A stretch of 64,000 bases of DNA from Rheinheimera nanhaiensis E407-8 (GTDB lineage Bacteria > Pseudomonadota > Gammaproteobacteria > Enterobacterales > Alteromonadaceae), in assembly GCF_000296695.1 (NCBI RefSeq), contig NZ_BAFK01000014.1:45780-109779 (forward strand), in the 5' to 3' direction. Below, one piece after another: positions 39,125 to 48,507 of the stretch. Made by a program: the position numbers and the translations under genes. The notes below the pieces were generated by a model. The model was not told the DNA's origin. It made no database searches and saw only the letters and a program-made list of their open reading frames with translations. The stretch's first letter is position 1. Every line of letters starts with the position of its first letter.

Positions 39125-41374
39125 TTAGTGACCAAATACCCGGATTGCTACACCCTCTACTACAGAGTTTTGCAGATTATTTTTATAACCCTCAGGCCAA
39201 ACTGAATCTGTTACTGCGTAGTCGGTACCATTGGTATCTACCAGGCGAACTGTCCATACACCCTGAGCATTCTCGCCATAAAAAGCGTTCGACAGGAATA
39301 CTGAGTTTTTCAGAATATAACCCTCGTTGTAGCCGGTAGCAAAGTCAAATGACGGATCAGCTATTGCTTGCTTAGACGACAGTAACACGCTCTTAGTGCC
39401 GCTTGGTGATGTCACTTCTATCGCTAAGTCGATACCGGCTGTTGTCTGGCTAGGCCATGAATCTGAGCGCAGTTCAGCATTTGCTACGTCAAAAGCAAAC
39501 TGTACACCTTCTACTGTGATGTCGTCTGTGACTTCCAGCGTTAACACTGCACCTTCAGCATTGTTATCTGGTACTTCAGCCGTTAGCGGTGCTTCCGCTG
39601 CCTGACTACCTAATGCCGTCCAGTTCGTCATTATTTGCTCTGGTAATGCTGAGCTGTATGTTTTGGCCAGCGCTACAGCAGAGCCTGCATCAACCCGGCC
39701 AAAGCCGTACAGATTATTATGGGCATAACCGGCCGCATTTTCGACCCAACCTGGATGAGCGACAAATTCACCGTCGCCAACAGCAAGCACAACTGGTTCG
39801 TTTTTTGGGTCAACTTTAGTGCTGGTTTTCACCAGAATGTCTTTGATATCACGGTAGGATAACGCCGGATTAGCACTATGGATCAGCGAGATAACACCAG
39901 CAGCGTTAGGTGCTGCAGACGAGGTGCCGTTAAAGGTGCTGGTGTAGTTGCAGCTTGGGTTTTCTGGGTGCCCCGGGTAGTTAAACGGCGTAAACGCCGC
40001 ATCATATTCAGGCCAGCCGCCTGCTTCAACGCTTGGGAAGCCGCTATAACCGCGCAAACAGGTCATCTGGTCGGTGGTTACCATGGCAGGTGCCAGATCA
40101 CCGTATTCGCCAGCTGGCGCAGAAACCAGTACGTTAGCACCTGCAGTTGAATAGCTGGTGTGGCCGCCGTCTGAATTTACCGCTGCTATAGAGAAATAAA
40201 AAGGCGTGTTTTGCGATGGCTCAAAATTGCCATTCAGACAAGTTAAACCCAACTGGTTTGCCTCGTCACAGATGCTACCTGCCCAACTATTGTTACCGGG
40301 TCGCAGGAAGCTGTTACCACTGGATTTGGTATTAACCGCACCTAAGCCTGAGCGCAGCGCCATAGCAGAGTAGCCTTGTACGGCTTCGTCAAACAAATCG
40401 TAAGAAATAACGGCTGGATAACTGATGCCGTAGCTGCGGTTAAATACGGTTAATGGCTCGCTCTCGGTAATGCCACTGCCAGGAATGCCGTGGCTTAACG
40501 CTGCGTTAAGATCTGTTTGAGATTCCAGATAGTTCATACCAATTAGTTTGGCATCAGGCGCTACGCCGCGACCACCCAAGCCATTCCAGCCCACTGCTGC
40601 AATCAGACCTGCTACGCTGGTGCCGTGATCACCAAAGGCGCTGGTTGATGTTGGATCCGTTACATTTAATGCACCGGCAACCATATTTAATGAACGGTTC
40701 GGTAGAATATTGGCCTGTAAATCTTCGTGGCCGATTTCTAATCCAGAATCCACTACCACAGCAATACTGCCTTCACCCGTTACACCTTGCATAAAGGCTG
40801 CGGCAACATTCATGTCTTCGCCGGGTACCAACAGCTCGGGGTCAATCCGGCTGGCTATCCAAGCATCAGCTGCTGCTTCTGTCCAGCCCAAGTCTGTTAT
40901 TAGTAAGTTTTTGATAGCCTCAGCATTTTGTGAGTATGCTGCCTGGCCGGTATTGCGCAGATGCCATTGTTGGTAAGCCAGCGGGTCCGAGACCGGTGCC
41001 GCTATGGATAAAGTCGCGGTTGCGCTCAACTTGCCATCGGTAACGGTGTAGGTCACCTGTGTCGCACTATCGTTTAGCGGGACATAGGTAAACTGTGTAC
41101 CTTGTACAGTAAGGACTCCGTTACTGAGCCGGTATTGGCCCTGCTGCGCTTGCACTGTTGCGCCATTTTCAGAAATGGCTGAAATACGTAAGGTATCTTT
41201 GGTATTGGCGTCGGATACAATAAAGTTACCTTGTACCGGAATCCAGCTTTTGGTTGCTTCGACTGAGACATTGAATGCCTCTGGGGCGACATTTTTACTA
41301 CCACCACAAGCGGTGACAGATAATGCTACGGCGACAGCTATGCCGCTTAATCTGTACTTATTAGTGTTCAACAT
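39125..41374 (-). CDS. Kexin-like S8 serine protease lipoprotein with P domain
   Basis: 749 aa. Signal with lipobox VTAC (Cys23). Residues ~30-125 form a cadherin/Big_9-like beta domain. The subtilase domain has Asp209 (VVVDSG), His250 (GDHGTSVAG) and Ser485 (NGTSSAAP), so the triad is intact. The last ~130 residues are a P-proprotein domain (LRSDSW.S, DLAIEVTSPSGT, W.VRLVDTNGTD), as in kexins and A. sobria ASP. Several Cys suggest disulphides. AGGA precedes the ATG. The 178 bp upstream is AT-rich and probably holds the promoter. It likely acts at the cell surface or outside. The downstream gene probably assists folding. Confidence 0.9.
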   Translation of the reverse strand: MLNTNKYRLSGIAVAVALSVTACGGSKNVAPEAFNVSVEATKSWIPVQGNFIVSDANTKDTLRISAISENGATVQAQQGQYRLSNGVLTVQGTQFTYVPLNDSATQVTYTVTDGKLSATATLSIAAPVSDPLAYQQWHLRNTGQAAYSQNAEAIKNLLITDLGWTEAAADAWIASRIDPELLVPGEDMNVAAAFMQGVTGEGSIAVVVDSGLEIGHEDLQANILPNRSLNMVAGALNVTDPTSTSAFGDHGTSVAGLIAAVGWNGLGGRGVAPDAKLIGMNYLESQTDLNAALSHGIPGSGITESEPLTVFNRSYGISYPAVISYDLFDEAVQGYSAMALRSGLGAVNTKSSGNSFLRPGNNSWAGSICDEANQLGLTCLNGNFEPSQNTPFYFSIAAVNSDGGHTSYSTAGANVLVSAPAGEYGDLAPAMVTTDQMTCLRGYSGFPSVEAGGWPEYDAAFTPFNYPGHPENPSCNYTSTFNGTSSAAPNAAGVISLIHSANPALSYRDIKDILVKTSTKVDPKNEPVVLAVGDGEFVAHPGWVENAAGYAHNNLYGFGRVDAGSAVALAKTYSSALPEQIMTNWTALGSQAAEAPLTAEVPDNNAEGAVLTLEVTDDITVEGVQFAFDVANAELRSDSWPSQTTAGIDLAIEVTSPSGTKSVLLSSKQAIADPSFDFATGYNEGYILKNSVFLSNAFYGENAQGVWTVRLVDTNGTDYAVTDSVWPEGYKNNLQNSVVEGVAIRVFGH

Positions 41375-41552
41375 GTTCTTCCTAAATTACCTGAATATAT
41401 TGTTCTTATAGAGTCACAGAAAATTACAACTGTAAAAATTTATGACGGTTTAGAGCATATATTCAATAACAAGGCATTTAAAGAGTAGATTTTAATTTTT
41501 TGCGGTTATCTGTATTTAATCTGTAACGTATCAACTACAGAGTTATAGGCTG

Positions 41553-42419
41553 TTAACTTGATTTTGTTCCTAACTCTTTGATTATTTTCAAAAGACTATT
41601 GATAACATATTTATCCCGCCAATATTGGTTATGCGACAGCGGGTTCCAGCTGGCGCTTAACCAGCCCCAAAAACCGTCTTTGGCATTGACTTCAATATCC
41701 GTTACCAGGCTGGCATAGGCGTCTGATAAGCCGGCCAGTGGCCAACCCAGTACATCATCTTTGTCATAAAAGTTGTGCCAGCTAAAGTCGGCGTTAGGTC
41801 TGGCAAAGGGGATGATCTGCTCAAGCGCATGGGCGGCGACAAAAATCGGAATATTGCAGCCGGTGGTAATAAGCGCTGCCAGTTTATCGCCGCGTAAAAA
41901 GGCGATGTCATCGTCGCTAAGCGGTGTATCGCCGCTGATACCAGCCTGGTAGCGTTTAATATCGCGCCAGATACCGGCTGCCGGTTTGTTGCCTGCTTTG
42001 GCTTGTTGGGCATCCCACAGGTAGCAGGACAACACCTGGCCACCCAGAGAATGCGCCAATAACACCAGTTTGCCATCGGCAGCTAATTGCTGGCGGGCTA
42101 CATAAAGCGTGCGGGCAATTTTTAACTGGCCGTAATGGTACAAACTGTGCGGCTGCTCTTTGCGGTGCTCCAGCGCCGCCGCATCAGCAAAACCAAATAG
42201 CATAAAGCGGCGCAGCGTGGCCCAGCGCAAGCCTTTACCCAGTGCCCGCCATACCCGCTGTTCGTTATACTGCAGTAAATCCTGGTAATACACAGCGGCA
42301 CAATAAAGCCCCTGAGCAGCCAGGCCGGTTTGCTGTCGCAGCTGATTAAACAACGGTTCAGCGTAATCGGGCTGGGTGTCTCCCATACCATGCAGCGTTA
42401 TCAGTGCGACCTTATTCAT
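41553..42419 (-). CDS. Alpha/beta hydrolase (lipase/esterase-like)
   Basis: 288 aa, no signal peptide. Starts with the ALITLHGMGD oxyanion strand typical of alpha/beta hydrolases. The nucleophile elbow LLAHSLGGQ gives a GxSxG-like Ser. Candidate acid residues lie in KDDVLGWPL and the candidate His in LSHNQYW near the C-terminus. The substrate is not evident. It is close to and co-directional with the acylase gene upstream (27 bp gap), so both could be in one transcript. Confidence 0.8.
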   Translation of the reverse strand: MNKVALITLHGMGDTQPDYAEPLFNQLRQQTGLAAQGLYCAAVYYQDLLQYNEQRVWRALGKGLRWATLRRFMLFGFADAAALEHRKEQPHSLYHYGQLKIARTLYVARQQLAADGKLVLLAHSLGGQVLSCYLWDAQQAKAGNKPAAGIWRDIKRYQAGISGDTPLSDDDIAFLRGDKLAALITTGCNIPIFVAAHALEQIIPFARPNADFSWHNFYDKDDVLGWPLAGLSDAYASLVTDIEVNAKDGFWGWLSASWNPLSHNQYWRDKYVINSLLKIIKELGTKSS

Positions 42420-42446
42420 ATACTGCCTCAGTGCCTGCGGTTACTT

Positions 42447-44882
42447 TTATTCTGGCCTTGGCAGGCTAAACCTGATAAGCCGTTTAGTATGCTGCTTGAT
42501 ATCTTCCTGCTGAAAATACATCGGCTGCCACGCTTGTTCACGGTATAACAGCGTTTGGTCGTTAAAGTGTACCGACTGCGGATCATGTGCCTGGCTGTAA
42601 GCATGCAGCATACTGGCCTGCGGGCCCTGTTCGGTAAACGCCATTACCATCACAAAGCTGGAGCCGGAATTTAACGTATAGGCTTCGCGTGGCTCACCTG
42701 CAAGCAAATGTAACAACAGTGGCGAGTCGGGCCTGCCGATGCCGGTAACATTATTCGCCAGCTCTGAGCTGCTGCGCGACTGCTGGCTACCTTCTGCCAT
42801 ATTAAATAGCCCTTCAAACGAATAACCCCCTGGCATAGCGATGGGCGTTTGGCCCTCAGCTTTAATTAAATATTGAATGCTGGCCAGCGTTGCATCGGGC
42901 GCGATACCGGCCTGCTGCAGGCGCAAAGCGGCCTGGCCTAATGCCTGTAGCACCGGATCCTGCTGCGGATTATCGCTTATAGCTAAGCCGTCAGGGGTAT
43001 GCAGAGGGGCGTTGGCATCAAAAGGCATAGCAAATAGCTGTGGCTGCAGCGCGGCATGTGCCGGGCTTCGAAACGCTGCAAGAAACTCGCGCATAATGTG
43101 GGCACCCCGGCTGTTGAGGTTATAGCGACCGTCCCAGTTCGCCAGCGCCTGACATATTAGCTGCAAATCAACAGTTTGCTCAGTTGTGTTATCAGTGTAC
43201 ACCGGGTTGGCCTGACAATGCTGTACTAACTGTTGGCGAAAGCTGTCGGAGAATAAACTTTCGTTGCGGTTAAATACTTGTCGCAGCTCAGCGGCGCTAA
43301 AGCGCAAATCTGCGCCCATCAGTTGCGGGTTGTTAATCAGCTGGCCATTATAACGGCTGCGCGGGCTAAGCTCAGTGCGCTCCGGTCCATACATCAGGCT
43401 GTAACCTTCCAGCGGCTGCTGCGGGTTTGCCAGCCAGTGACTGCTATTGGCGTTGAACAGGTAATCGCGCCGGCTAAGCTGCGGTGCTTGTTGCAGCGGC
43501 ACCAGACCGGCGCCAAGTGTCTGGCCGCTGTCTTGCCATTCAAATATGGGTTCGCTGCCCGGCAGCAGCACGGCACCATCGCCGCCCAGCCATAGCGCAG
43601 CCAGCGCCGGTGATTGGCTGGCCTGGCGCCAGTAAGCTTCGGCGACAGGGTGCAGCAGAGGCACCTGGCTGGCATCAATATAATGCACATCACCAGTTTG
43701 CTCGGTGACTAAGGTATTTACCCAGGGAATACCCTGATGCTGTGCCAGCGCATCCATCAGCTCGGTTTTATTGCGTGCCTGCCCTATTGCCAGCCATTGC
43801 TGCAACATACGGTAATTTCCGGCATTGGCATCGCGGTAGCTGATCGCAGACTGGGTCGTCCAGCCCAGGCTGGCATCCAGCGTGCTTAAATCCAGCAGTG
43901 GGCCATAATGGCTGCGGTAAAAGGTGCGGCTAACCTGCTGCATACTGCCATCGGGCAGCATGACATCAATACTGACTTGTTGCTGGGTGAAATCGCGGTA
44001 TTCATTGCCATAGCGGTAACGCAGCGGGTTGTCTGGCTCCAGCTCCAACTGATAAAAGGTAAATTGTTTCGACTGCGAAATAGTGTGTGTCCAGGCCAAA
44101 TGTGGATTAAAGCCGATCAGCACCGTTGGCAAGCCAACCAAGGTCACGCCGCTGACATCCAGTTTGCCGGGAATGGTCAGGTGCTGCTGAAAAAACCGCA
44201 GCTCACCATCCCACGGAAAGTGCGGGTTGGCCAGTAAAGCGCCCTGGCCATTTGTTGTTTTATCGCCACCTAACGCCCAGCCATTACTACCCAAGCCGCG
44301 ACTGGTAAGAATATGCTCAGCGTTTAATTGAACCTTGGTTTGCTGCTGATTGCCCGGCACTGGCGGTTGTGCCAGCGCCATCGGCAGCAGCAAATTGCGG
44401 CTACTGGCAAGGCCTGCCAATTCCAGATGATAGGCCAGTAACTCTGTGGCACTGAGCGGGGCCACCCAGTTGGCCTGGCGACAGGGGCTGGGGTAAGTCT
44501 CCGGCGTTAACTCGGTAAGGCGGGCATTAAAGCCACTGACAAAGCCGTGCAATAATTCGCTGGCCTCGGCCGGCAGCTGCGACAGGTAGCTGTGCGCCTG
44601 GCCGGGATAATCAAGAATTTTGTAGCCAAAGTCAGACAGCAGATTAACCTGTTGCTGGCCCGGGCCAAAGTAGCGTGACTTTTGCCCTTTAAGTTTAACG
44701 ATTTGTTCTGTCAGGGTGCAGAGGTTTTCTTCTGCCTGAGCATAGCCACTGCCATACCCCAGGCCATAGTAAGATGTGGCAGTAATGTGTGGCACGTTAA
44801 AGGCGGTATAACGGATTTCAGCTTTGTCTTTACAGGCGGTTAAACAAAAAAATGCAGTGACTAAAATAAGGCTACGCAGCAT
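42447..44882 (-). CDS. Penicillin acylase family lipoprotein (AHL/aculeacin-acylase-like)
   Basis: 811 aa with a lipoprotein signal (LTAC, Cys17). An Ntn-hydrolase: alpha part, then the autocleavage site G/SNGW giving an N-terminal nucleophile at Ser199, followed by the conserved NPHFPW, FQQHL.IPG..DV.G and FN..LAWTHT blocks. The later NSSHWLANPQQPLEGY region carries the catalytic Asn typical of this family. The conserved blocks look more like PvdQ/aculeacin-A acylases, which cut long acyl chains from amide-linked substrates including acyl-homoserine lactones, than like penicillin G acylase. Substrate preference is inferred from blocks recalled from memory. It lies near an unusual fatty-acyl gene cluster. 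Confidence 0.88.
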   Translation of the reverse strand: MLRSLILVTAFFCLTACKDKAEIRYTAFNVPHITATSYYGLGYGSGYAQAEENLCTLTEQIVKLKGQKSRYFGPGQQQVNLLSDFGYKILDYPGQAHSYLSQLPAEASELLHGFVSGFNARLTELTPETYPSPCRQANWVAPLSATELLAYHLELAGLASSRNLLLPMALAQPPVPGNQQQTKVQLNAEHILTSRGLGSNGWALGGDKTTNGQGALLANPHFPWDGELRFFQQHLTIPGKLDVSGVTLVGLPTVLIGFNPHLAWTHTISQSKQFTFYQLELEPDNPLRYRYGNEYRDFTQQQVSIDVMLPDGSMQQVSRTFYRSHYGPLLDLSTLDASLGWTTQSAISYRDANAGNYRMLQQWLAIGQARNKTELMDALAQHQGIPWVNTLVTEQTGDVHYIDASQVPLLHPVAEAYWRQASQSPALAALWLGGDGAVLLPGSEPIFEWQDSGQTLGAGLVPLQQAPQLSRRDYLFNANSSHWLANPQQPLEGYSLMYGPERTELSPRSRYNGQLINNPQLMGADLRFSAAELRQVFNRNESLFSDSFRQQLVQHCQANPVYTDNTTEQTVDLQLICQALANWDGRYNLNSRGAHIMREFLAAFRSPAHAALQPQLFAMPFDANAPLHTPDGLAISDNPQQDPVLQALGQAALRLQQAGIAPDATLASIQYLIKAEGQTPIAMPGGYSFEGLFNMAEGSQQSRSSSELANNVTGIGRPDSPLLLHLLAGEPREAYTLNSGSSFVMVMAFTEQGPQASMLHAYSQAHDPQSVHFNDQTLLYREQAWQPMYFQQEDIKQHTKRLIRFSLPRPE

Positions 44883-44987
44883 CTGATTCTCTCCATGAAA
44901 AATAGTCCCGGATACTGCTGGGAAACGGATCCGATTATGCGATTAGCGTGGCTGTTTTGCCAGATTAATATAAATATATTGTGTAAT

Positions 44988-45848
44988 TTATGTGTGATTT
45001 TGTGGCTTTTGGTCAGCTTTATGTTGCTGTAAATAGGCGTACAGATGCTCGGTAAAAAAACCGTGCATTAAAAAGCGCTGGCCTAGATTCCATGGGCCTA
45101 CCAGATAGTGTGGATACTTGTTATAGGCCAGTTCGCGCAGGCTGCTATCTCCCACCAGATCGCCAATGCGGATGGCGATAGACTGGTCGAGGTTAAAGCC
45201 GTTAATGGCATCGCGGTACTCTTCGCGGGTTAACAATAAACAAAACAGACACATAAACAGCGCATGCGAGGTCTCAAAATCCAGCCACTGGGTGCGCTTT
45301 TCAGCAACATCAAAGCGCTGCATATCAATGCTTTGCCAGTGCTGCCAGTTTAACTCACCCGGGCTTAGCGGCGGTTTTGGGGATTGCCAGTGGCCCAGTT
45401 CAGCAAACAGGCGGAATAACTCCTGGTCGTGCTCAACAAAGCTGGCGTGTTGCATATCGGCAATACTTTTCGGATAAAGCTGTACCGGGTTAAAACTGAC
45501 ATTGGGGCTGTTAACGGCGAGAAAATTTAGCACATTGGACTCGGTAGCATAGTGGCGCAAGATCAGTAAATTGGCTTCTTTACTGACAAAATGCGTGCAA
45601 AACCAGCAAATTAACCGTTGCAGCGTGTTGTGCGCGCTAAACTGCGGCAGCGGCAGGCGTTTAAACAGCCAGATCAGGTGCAGTAATACGGCAAAAATAA
45701 ACTGCAATAGCGGCCTTACACTCCAGCGCAGCGGGTTTTGCAAATCTTTTAACCAGAGATCCAGTGCCGCCTGCTCTATCGGCAGTGAGTTGTCGTTAGC
45801 AATAGCGCGCAAATAGGCGCTGTAACCGGCTTTATTCGCTGTAGTCAT
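44988..45848 (-). CDS. Unknown 286-aa protein ending the KAS III/diiron operon
   Basis: No family that I can name. One hydrophobic segment near residues 42-64 may anchor it to the membrane. The rest is helical, with many His, Trp and aromatic residues (FVEHDQELF, LDFETSHALFM, KYPHYLVGPW). Its start lies 17 bp inside the preceding diiron-protein gene, so it is translationally coupled to it and surely part of the same pathway. Conserved Asp/His/Glu residues could bind a metal, but no pattern is diagnostic. Confidence 0.7.
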   Translation of the reverse strand: MTTANKAGYSAYLRAIANDNSLPIEQAALDLWLKDLQNPLRWSVRPLLQFIFAVLLHLIWLFKRLPLPQFSAHNTLQRLICWFCTHFVSKEANLLILRHYATESNVLNFLAVNSPNVSFNPVQLYPKSIADMQHASFVEHDQELFRLFAELGHWQSPKPPLSPGELNWQHWQSIDMQRFDVAEKRTQWLDFETSHALFMCLFCLLLTREEYRDAINGFNLDQSIAIRIGDLVGDSSLRELAYNKYPHYLVGPWNLGQRFLMHGFFTEHLYAYLQQHKADQKPQNHT

Positions 45849-46524
45849 GTTCTGTCTCTTCCAGTTGCAGGCAATACAGTTTTGCCGTTACGCGGGCGGT
45901 GCGCACTATGGCGCTGAGCTGAGCCGGGCTCTGGCATAAGCGGTTAAGTAGCTGATACAGCTTTTGCATATGGTTATCATCGTTGGCGCCATGGTAGCGC
46001 ATAAAACGGGTATAGCTGCCATCACCGCCCGTGGCCCGGTCGATTTGTGCTGCCCAGTTGTCGGCCATTTTCTGGCCTAAACCTTCAATAATCCACATGG
46101 CGCCGACTAAATCGACTGGGTTTGGCTGGCTGGCGCGATACATTAAAAAGCCGTGCAAGGCTTCGGTACCGATATTTCGCGGCGCCGTTTGAATGTCGGC
46201 TAAGTTGCCGCCGGCGGCAACATAGTCGCGCTCGAGCATTTCGTAGTCGCGGTGCTCTTCTCGGGCGTGGCCGATAATGGTGGATCGTACATCGCTGTAA
46301 TCACGGTCGAAGCTGGAGGCACAGCGGCTGATCCAGCGCGAGCCCTCTATCACCTGCTGGCGCCAGTTGAGCAATAGCTGGCAGTAATCGGCTTTACTAA
46401 ACTGGCCACGCTCTAAACGCTGCAGCAGCGGCACCCGACCCAGCTGGCGCTCAAAGTCAAACCATACCCGCATCAGTGCCTGTAAACACTGCTGGCTGTG
46501 TGGGTTTAATACGTGCTCTGTCAT
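45832..46524 (-). CDS. Heme-oxygenase-like diiron protein (HDO/TenA-like fold)
   Basis: 230 aa, helical. Potential metal ligands appear with the spacing of the heme-oxygenase-like diiron oxidase group: Glu60, Glu90/His91 in AREEHRDYE, Glu147 in WIIEGLGQ, His178, Asp182/183 and His185 in MRYHGANDDNHM. Members include UndA, which turns fatty acids into terminal alkenes, and several N-oxygenases. It overlaps the KAS III gene by 4 bp and the next gene by 17 bp. A role as oxidase acting on a fatty-acyl product of the KAS III-like enzyme is inference. Confidence 0.75.
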   Translation of the reverse strand: MTEHVLNPHSQQCLQALMRVWFDFERQLGRVPLLQRLERGQFSKADYCQLLLNWRQQVIEGSRWISRCASSFDRDYSDVRSTIIGHAREEHRDYEMLERDYVAAGGNLADIQTAPRNIGTEALHGFLMYRASQPNPVDLVGAMWIIEGLGQKMADNWAAQIDRATGGDGSYTRFMRYHGANDDNHMQKLYQLLNRLCQSPAQLSAIVRTARVTAKLYCLQLEETEHDYSE

Positions 46525-47624
46525 GGTTCCACCACCGTTAATTGCATATAGGCGTTATTAAAGCGGCCGCTCTCGGGCACCATACACAAAATGGTATCGC
46601 CCACCTGATGTGCCTGACTGGTGCGAAATTCGTCCAGCATAATAAAAATAGAGGCGCAGCCGGTATTGCCACGGCTATACAGGTTGGAGTACCACTTATG
46701 CTCGGCAATGCCAACGCCGGCGCGCTGCATCATGTCGAAGATTTTGCCTTTAAAATAATGCGATGAATAATGGCACAGCACATGGTCTATCTTGTCTGGC
46801 TGTACCCGGCCTTCGCTGATTAACCGCAGGTAGCCATCGACACCCAGCTTGACGATATTTTCCAGCAAACGCACATCCTGACGAATTAACAGGGCACCGT
46901 CTGCTTCAGCCTCGGCATAGCTGGCATAGTCCTGCCAGCTTGTGTGCGGGCTGTTGCTGGGGTAACCCACGCTCATGCACACCGGATACGCATCGGCATG
47001 TGAGAAACTGCGGATCCAGTCGATACGAAAGCATTTGCCACGCGGCTGGGTTTCCAGCAGCAGGGCGCCAGCGCCGTCGGATAACATCCAACGCAGAAAC
47101 TCAGCGTTAAAATCCAGCTCGGCGCCAGCGGCTTCATAGCGGCTGGCTTTAAATAAGCGTGAGGTCAGCTCACTGGCGACCACCAGCGCATTCGGCTGTT
47201 CGCCGGTTTTCAGGTTAGTAAAGGCGGCTTTGAGTGCCATCAGGCTGCTGGAGCAAATACCGTGACTGCTGTGCAGTTCAATGTCGCTTAACCCCAGCTC
47301 AGCCTGCAGCATAGAGCCAAAGCCCGGCAGCACAATATCGCCCTGGCTGGTGGCCGCGCTGAGCATTTTAATCTGCCGTTTGCCTAAAAAGCTGCTGCTC
47401 AGGCAATGCTCGGCCGCTTTGGCTGCCATGCCGGCGTTTGATATGGTGGTGTTGTGGTTGGCATCAATTGCATAATGCCGTGTTTGAATGCCATTAGACT
47501 GCAAAATGCGCCGTCGCAGCCGGCTGGGTTTGCCGTGCACTAACCCCAGCAGTGGTTCTATTTCTTCGTTGTTAATAGCCGGGCCGGGTAAAAAGTGGCC
47601 GCTACTGGTGATATAAACGTTCAT
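46521..47624 (-). CDS. Beta-ketoacyl-ACP synthase III-like enzyme
   Basis: 367 aa thiolase-fold condensing enzyme. The catalytic triad is visible: Cys124 (SHGICSSS), His285 (LCHYSSH) and Asn320 (SRGNTGCAS). It is somewhat longer than FabH (about 317 aa), and the usual HQAN-type block is replaced by HYSS, so it is not housekeeping FabH but belongs to the secondary-metabolism or lipid-tailoring branch. It overlaps its upstream and downstream partners by 4 bp each. It probably condenses or transfers an acyl chain from ACP or CoA; the substrate is unknown. Confidence 0.85.
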   Translation of the reverse strand: MNVYITSSGHFLPGPAINNEEIEPLLGLVHGKPSRLRRRILQSNGIQTRHYAIDANHNTTISNAGMAAKAAEHCLSSSFLGKRQIKMLSAATSQGDIVLPGFGSMLQAELGLSDIELHSSHGICSSSLMALKAAFTNLKTGEQPNALVVASELTSRLFKASRYEAAGAELDFNAEFLRWMLSDGAGALLLETQPRGKCFRIDWIRSFSHADAYPVCMSVGYPSNSPHTSWQDYASYAEAEADGALLIRQDVRLLENIVKLGVDGYLRLISEGRVQPDKIDHVLCHYSSHYFKGKIFDMMQRAGVGIAEHKWYSNLYSRGNTGCASIFIMLDEFRTSQAHQVGDTILCMVPESGRFNNAYMQLTVVEP

Positions 47625-48193
47625 GCCTGCACCTGCAACCGTTTCAGTGCCGCGATTACGCAGCGCAGGTTTTCTTCCATATACGGCAGCACACAGACTA
47701 CAGCCATAAAGCCAAGATAATACGGCAAATACCCCTCGCCACCGTGGGCATAGGGCATGCGCTGCAAATAAAACTCGCCCTGCCAGTTAAAGCTAACCAG
47801 CTTAATAAACACCGGATAGTTAATCACGATAATCAGCAGCAGCATATACAGTGGCAGGGTGGCCAGATAATTGTGCGCGTGCATCTCCCACACGCTGATA
47901 TGGCGCTTCGGCGCCGCATAATGCACGTCGTAATGCGCTACGGCTTCATGGGCCAGCCAGGCGGCGAGGCAAATCAGCATGATCAGCACGTTCACTTTAA
48001 ACAGCAGACAGAGCAAAATCGGCACCGCCATTTGTATGCCCATTAATGAGTGAATAAGCGACTCTTTTAAGCCTGAGGTGTGTTCAATGCGGGTAGCGCG
48101 ATGGCAGCACCAGTCAACAAAACCGGCAATACCCCACAGCGGTAAAAACACATACAACATTAACTGAATAAGCAACTGACTGGTTTGCAACAC
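47621..48193 (-). CDS. Membrane histidine-rich protein, fatty acid hydroxylase/desaturase-like
   Basis: 190 aa with about five hydrophobic helices. His-rich clusters HEAVAHYDVHY and RHISVWEMHAH sit at the end of helices, resembling the metal-binding His boxes of membrane diiron hydroxylases/desaturases, though the pattern is not canonical. The start is a GTG with a good AGGAG site at 48202-48206. It is the first gene of the operon and overlaps the KAS III start by 4 bp. Lipid oxidation or handling of the cluster product in the membrane is inference. Confidence 0.7.
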   Translation of the reverse strand: MLQTSQLLIQLMLYVFLPLWGIAGFVDWCCHRATRIEHTSGLKESLIHSLMGIQMAVPILLCLLFKVNVLIMLICLAAWLAHEAVAHYDVHYAAPKRHISVWEMHAHNYLATLPLYMLLLIIVINYPVFIKLVSFNWQGEFYLQRMPYAHGGEGYLPYYLGFMAVVCVLPYMEENLRCVIAALKRLQVQA

Positions 48194-48258
48194 CGGACTC
48201 CTGTTGGTGTGTCGACTGCCGCTTACTATAACTGAAGGTTAATATGATGTAGATGCAT

Positions 48259-48507
48259 TTAGCGCAAAAACTTCTGCACATACCAGCAGCTGGCGCTGAT
48301 TTGATACTGCTGCTGTCTGGCCCAGGCCAGGCCGTGGCGGACTAACTTTTCAGCCAGGCCTTTGCCGCGAAATGTTGGTGGCACAAAGGTATGATGAAAA
48401 TTAATGCTATCGCCGCTTAGAGCATAATCTAACACGGCTTCAGCGCCATCCAATTGCAGCACAAAGCGCTGCTGCTCACTCTGGTGCTGAATAACCGGCT
48501 CGGTCAT
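48259..48507 (-). CDS. Small GNAT-type N-acetyltransferase (YjdJ-like)
   Basis: 82 aa, a minimal GNAT fold as in the COG2388/YjdJ group. The acetyl-CoA pyrophosphate loop FRGKGLAEKLV is intact, and the family ending SCWYVQKFLR is present. It overlaps the upstream 89-aa gene by 4 bp. The substrate is not known. Confidence 0.85.
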   Translation of the reverse strand: MTEPVIQHQSEQQRFVLQLDGAEAVLDYALSGDSINFHHTFVPPTFRGKGLAEKLVRHGLAWARQQQYQISASCWYVQKFLR

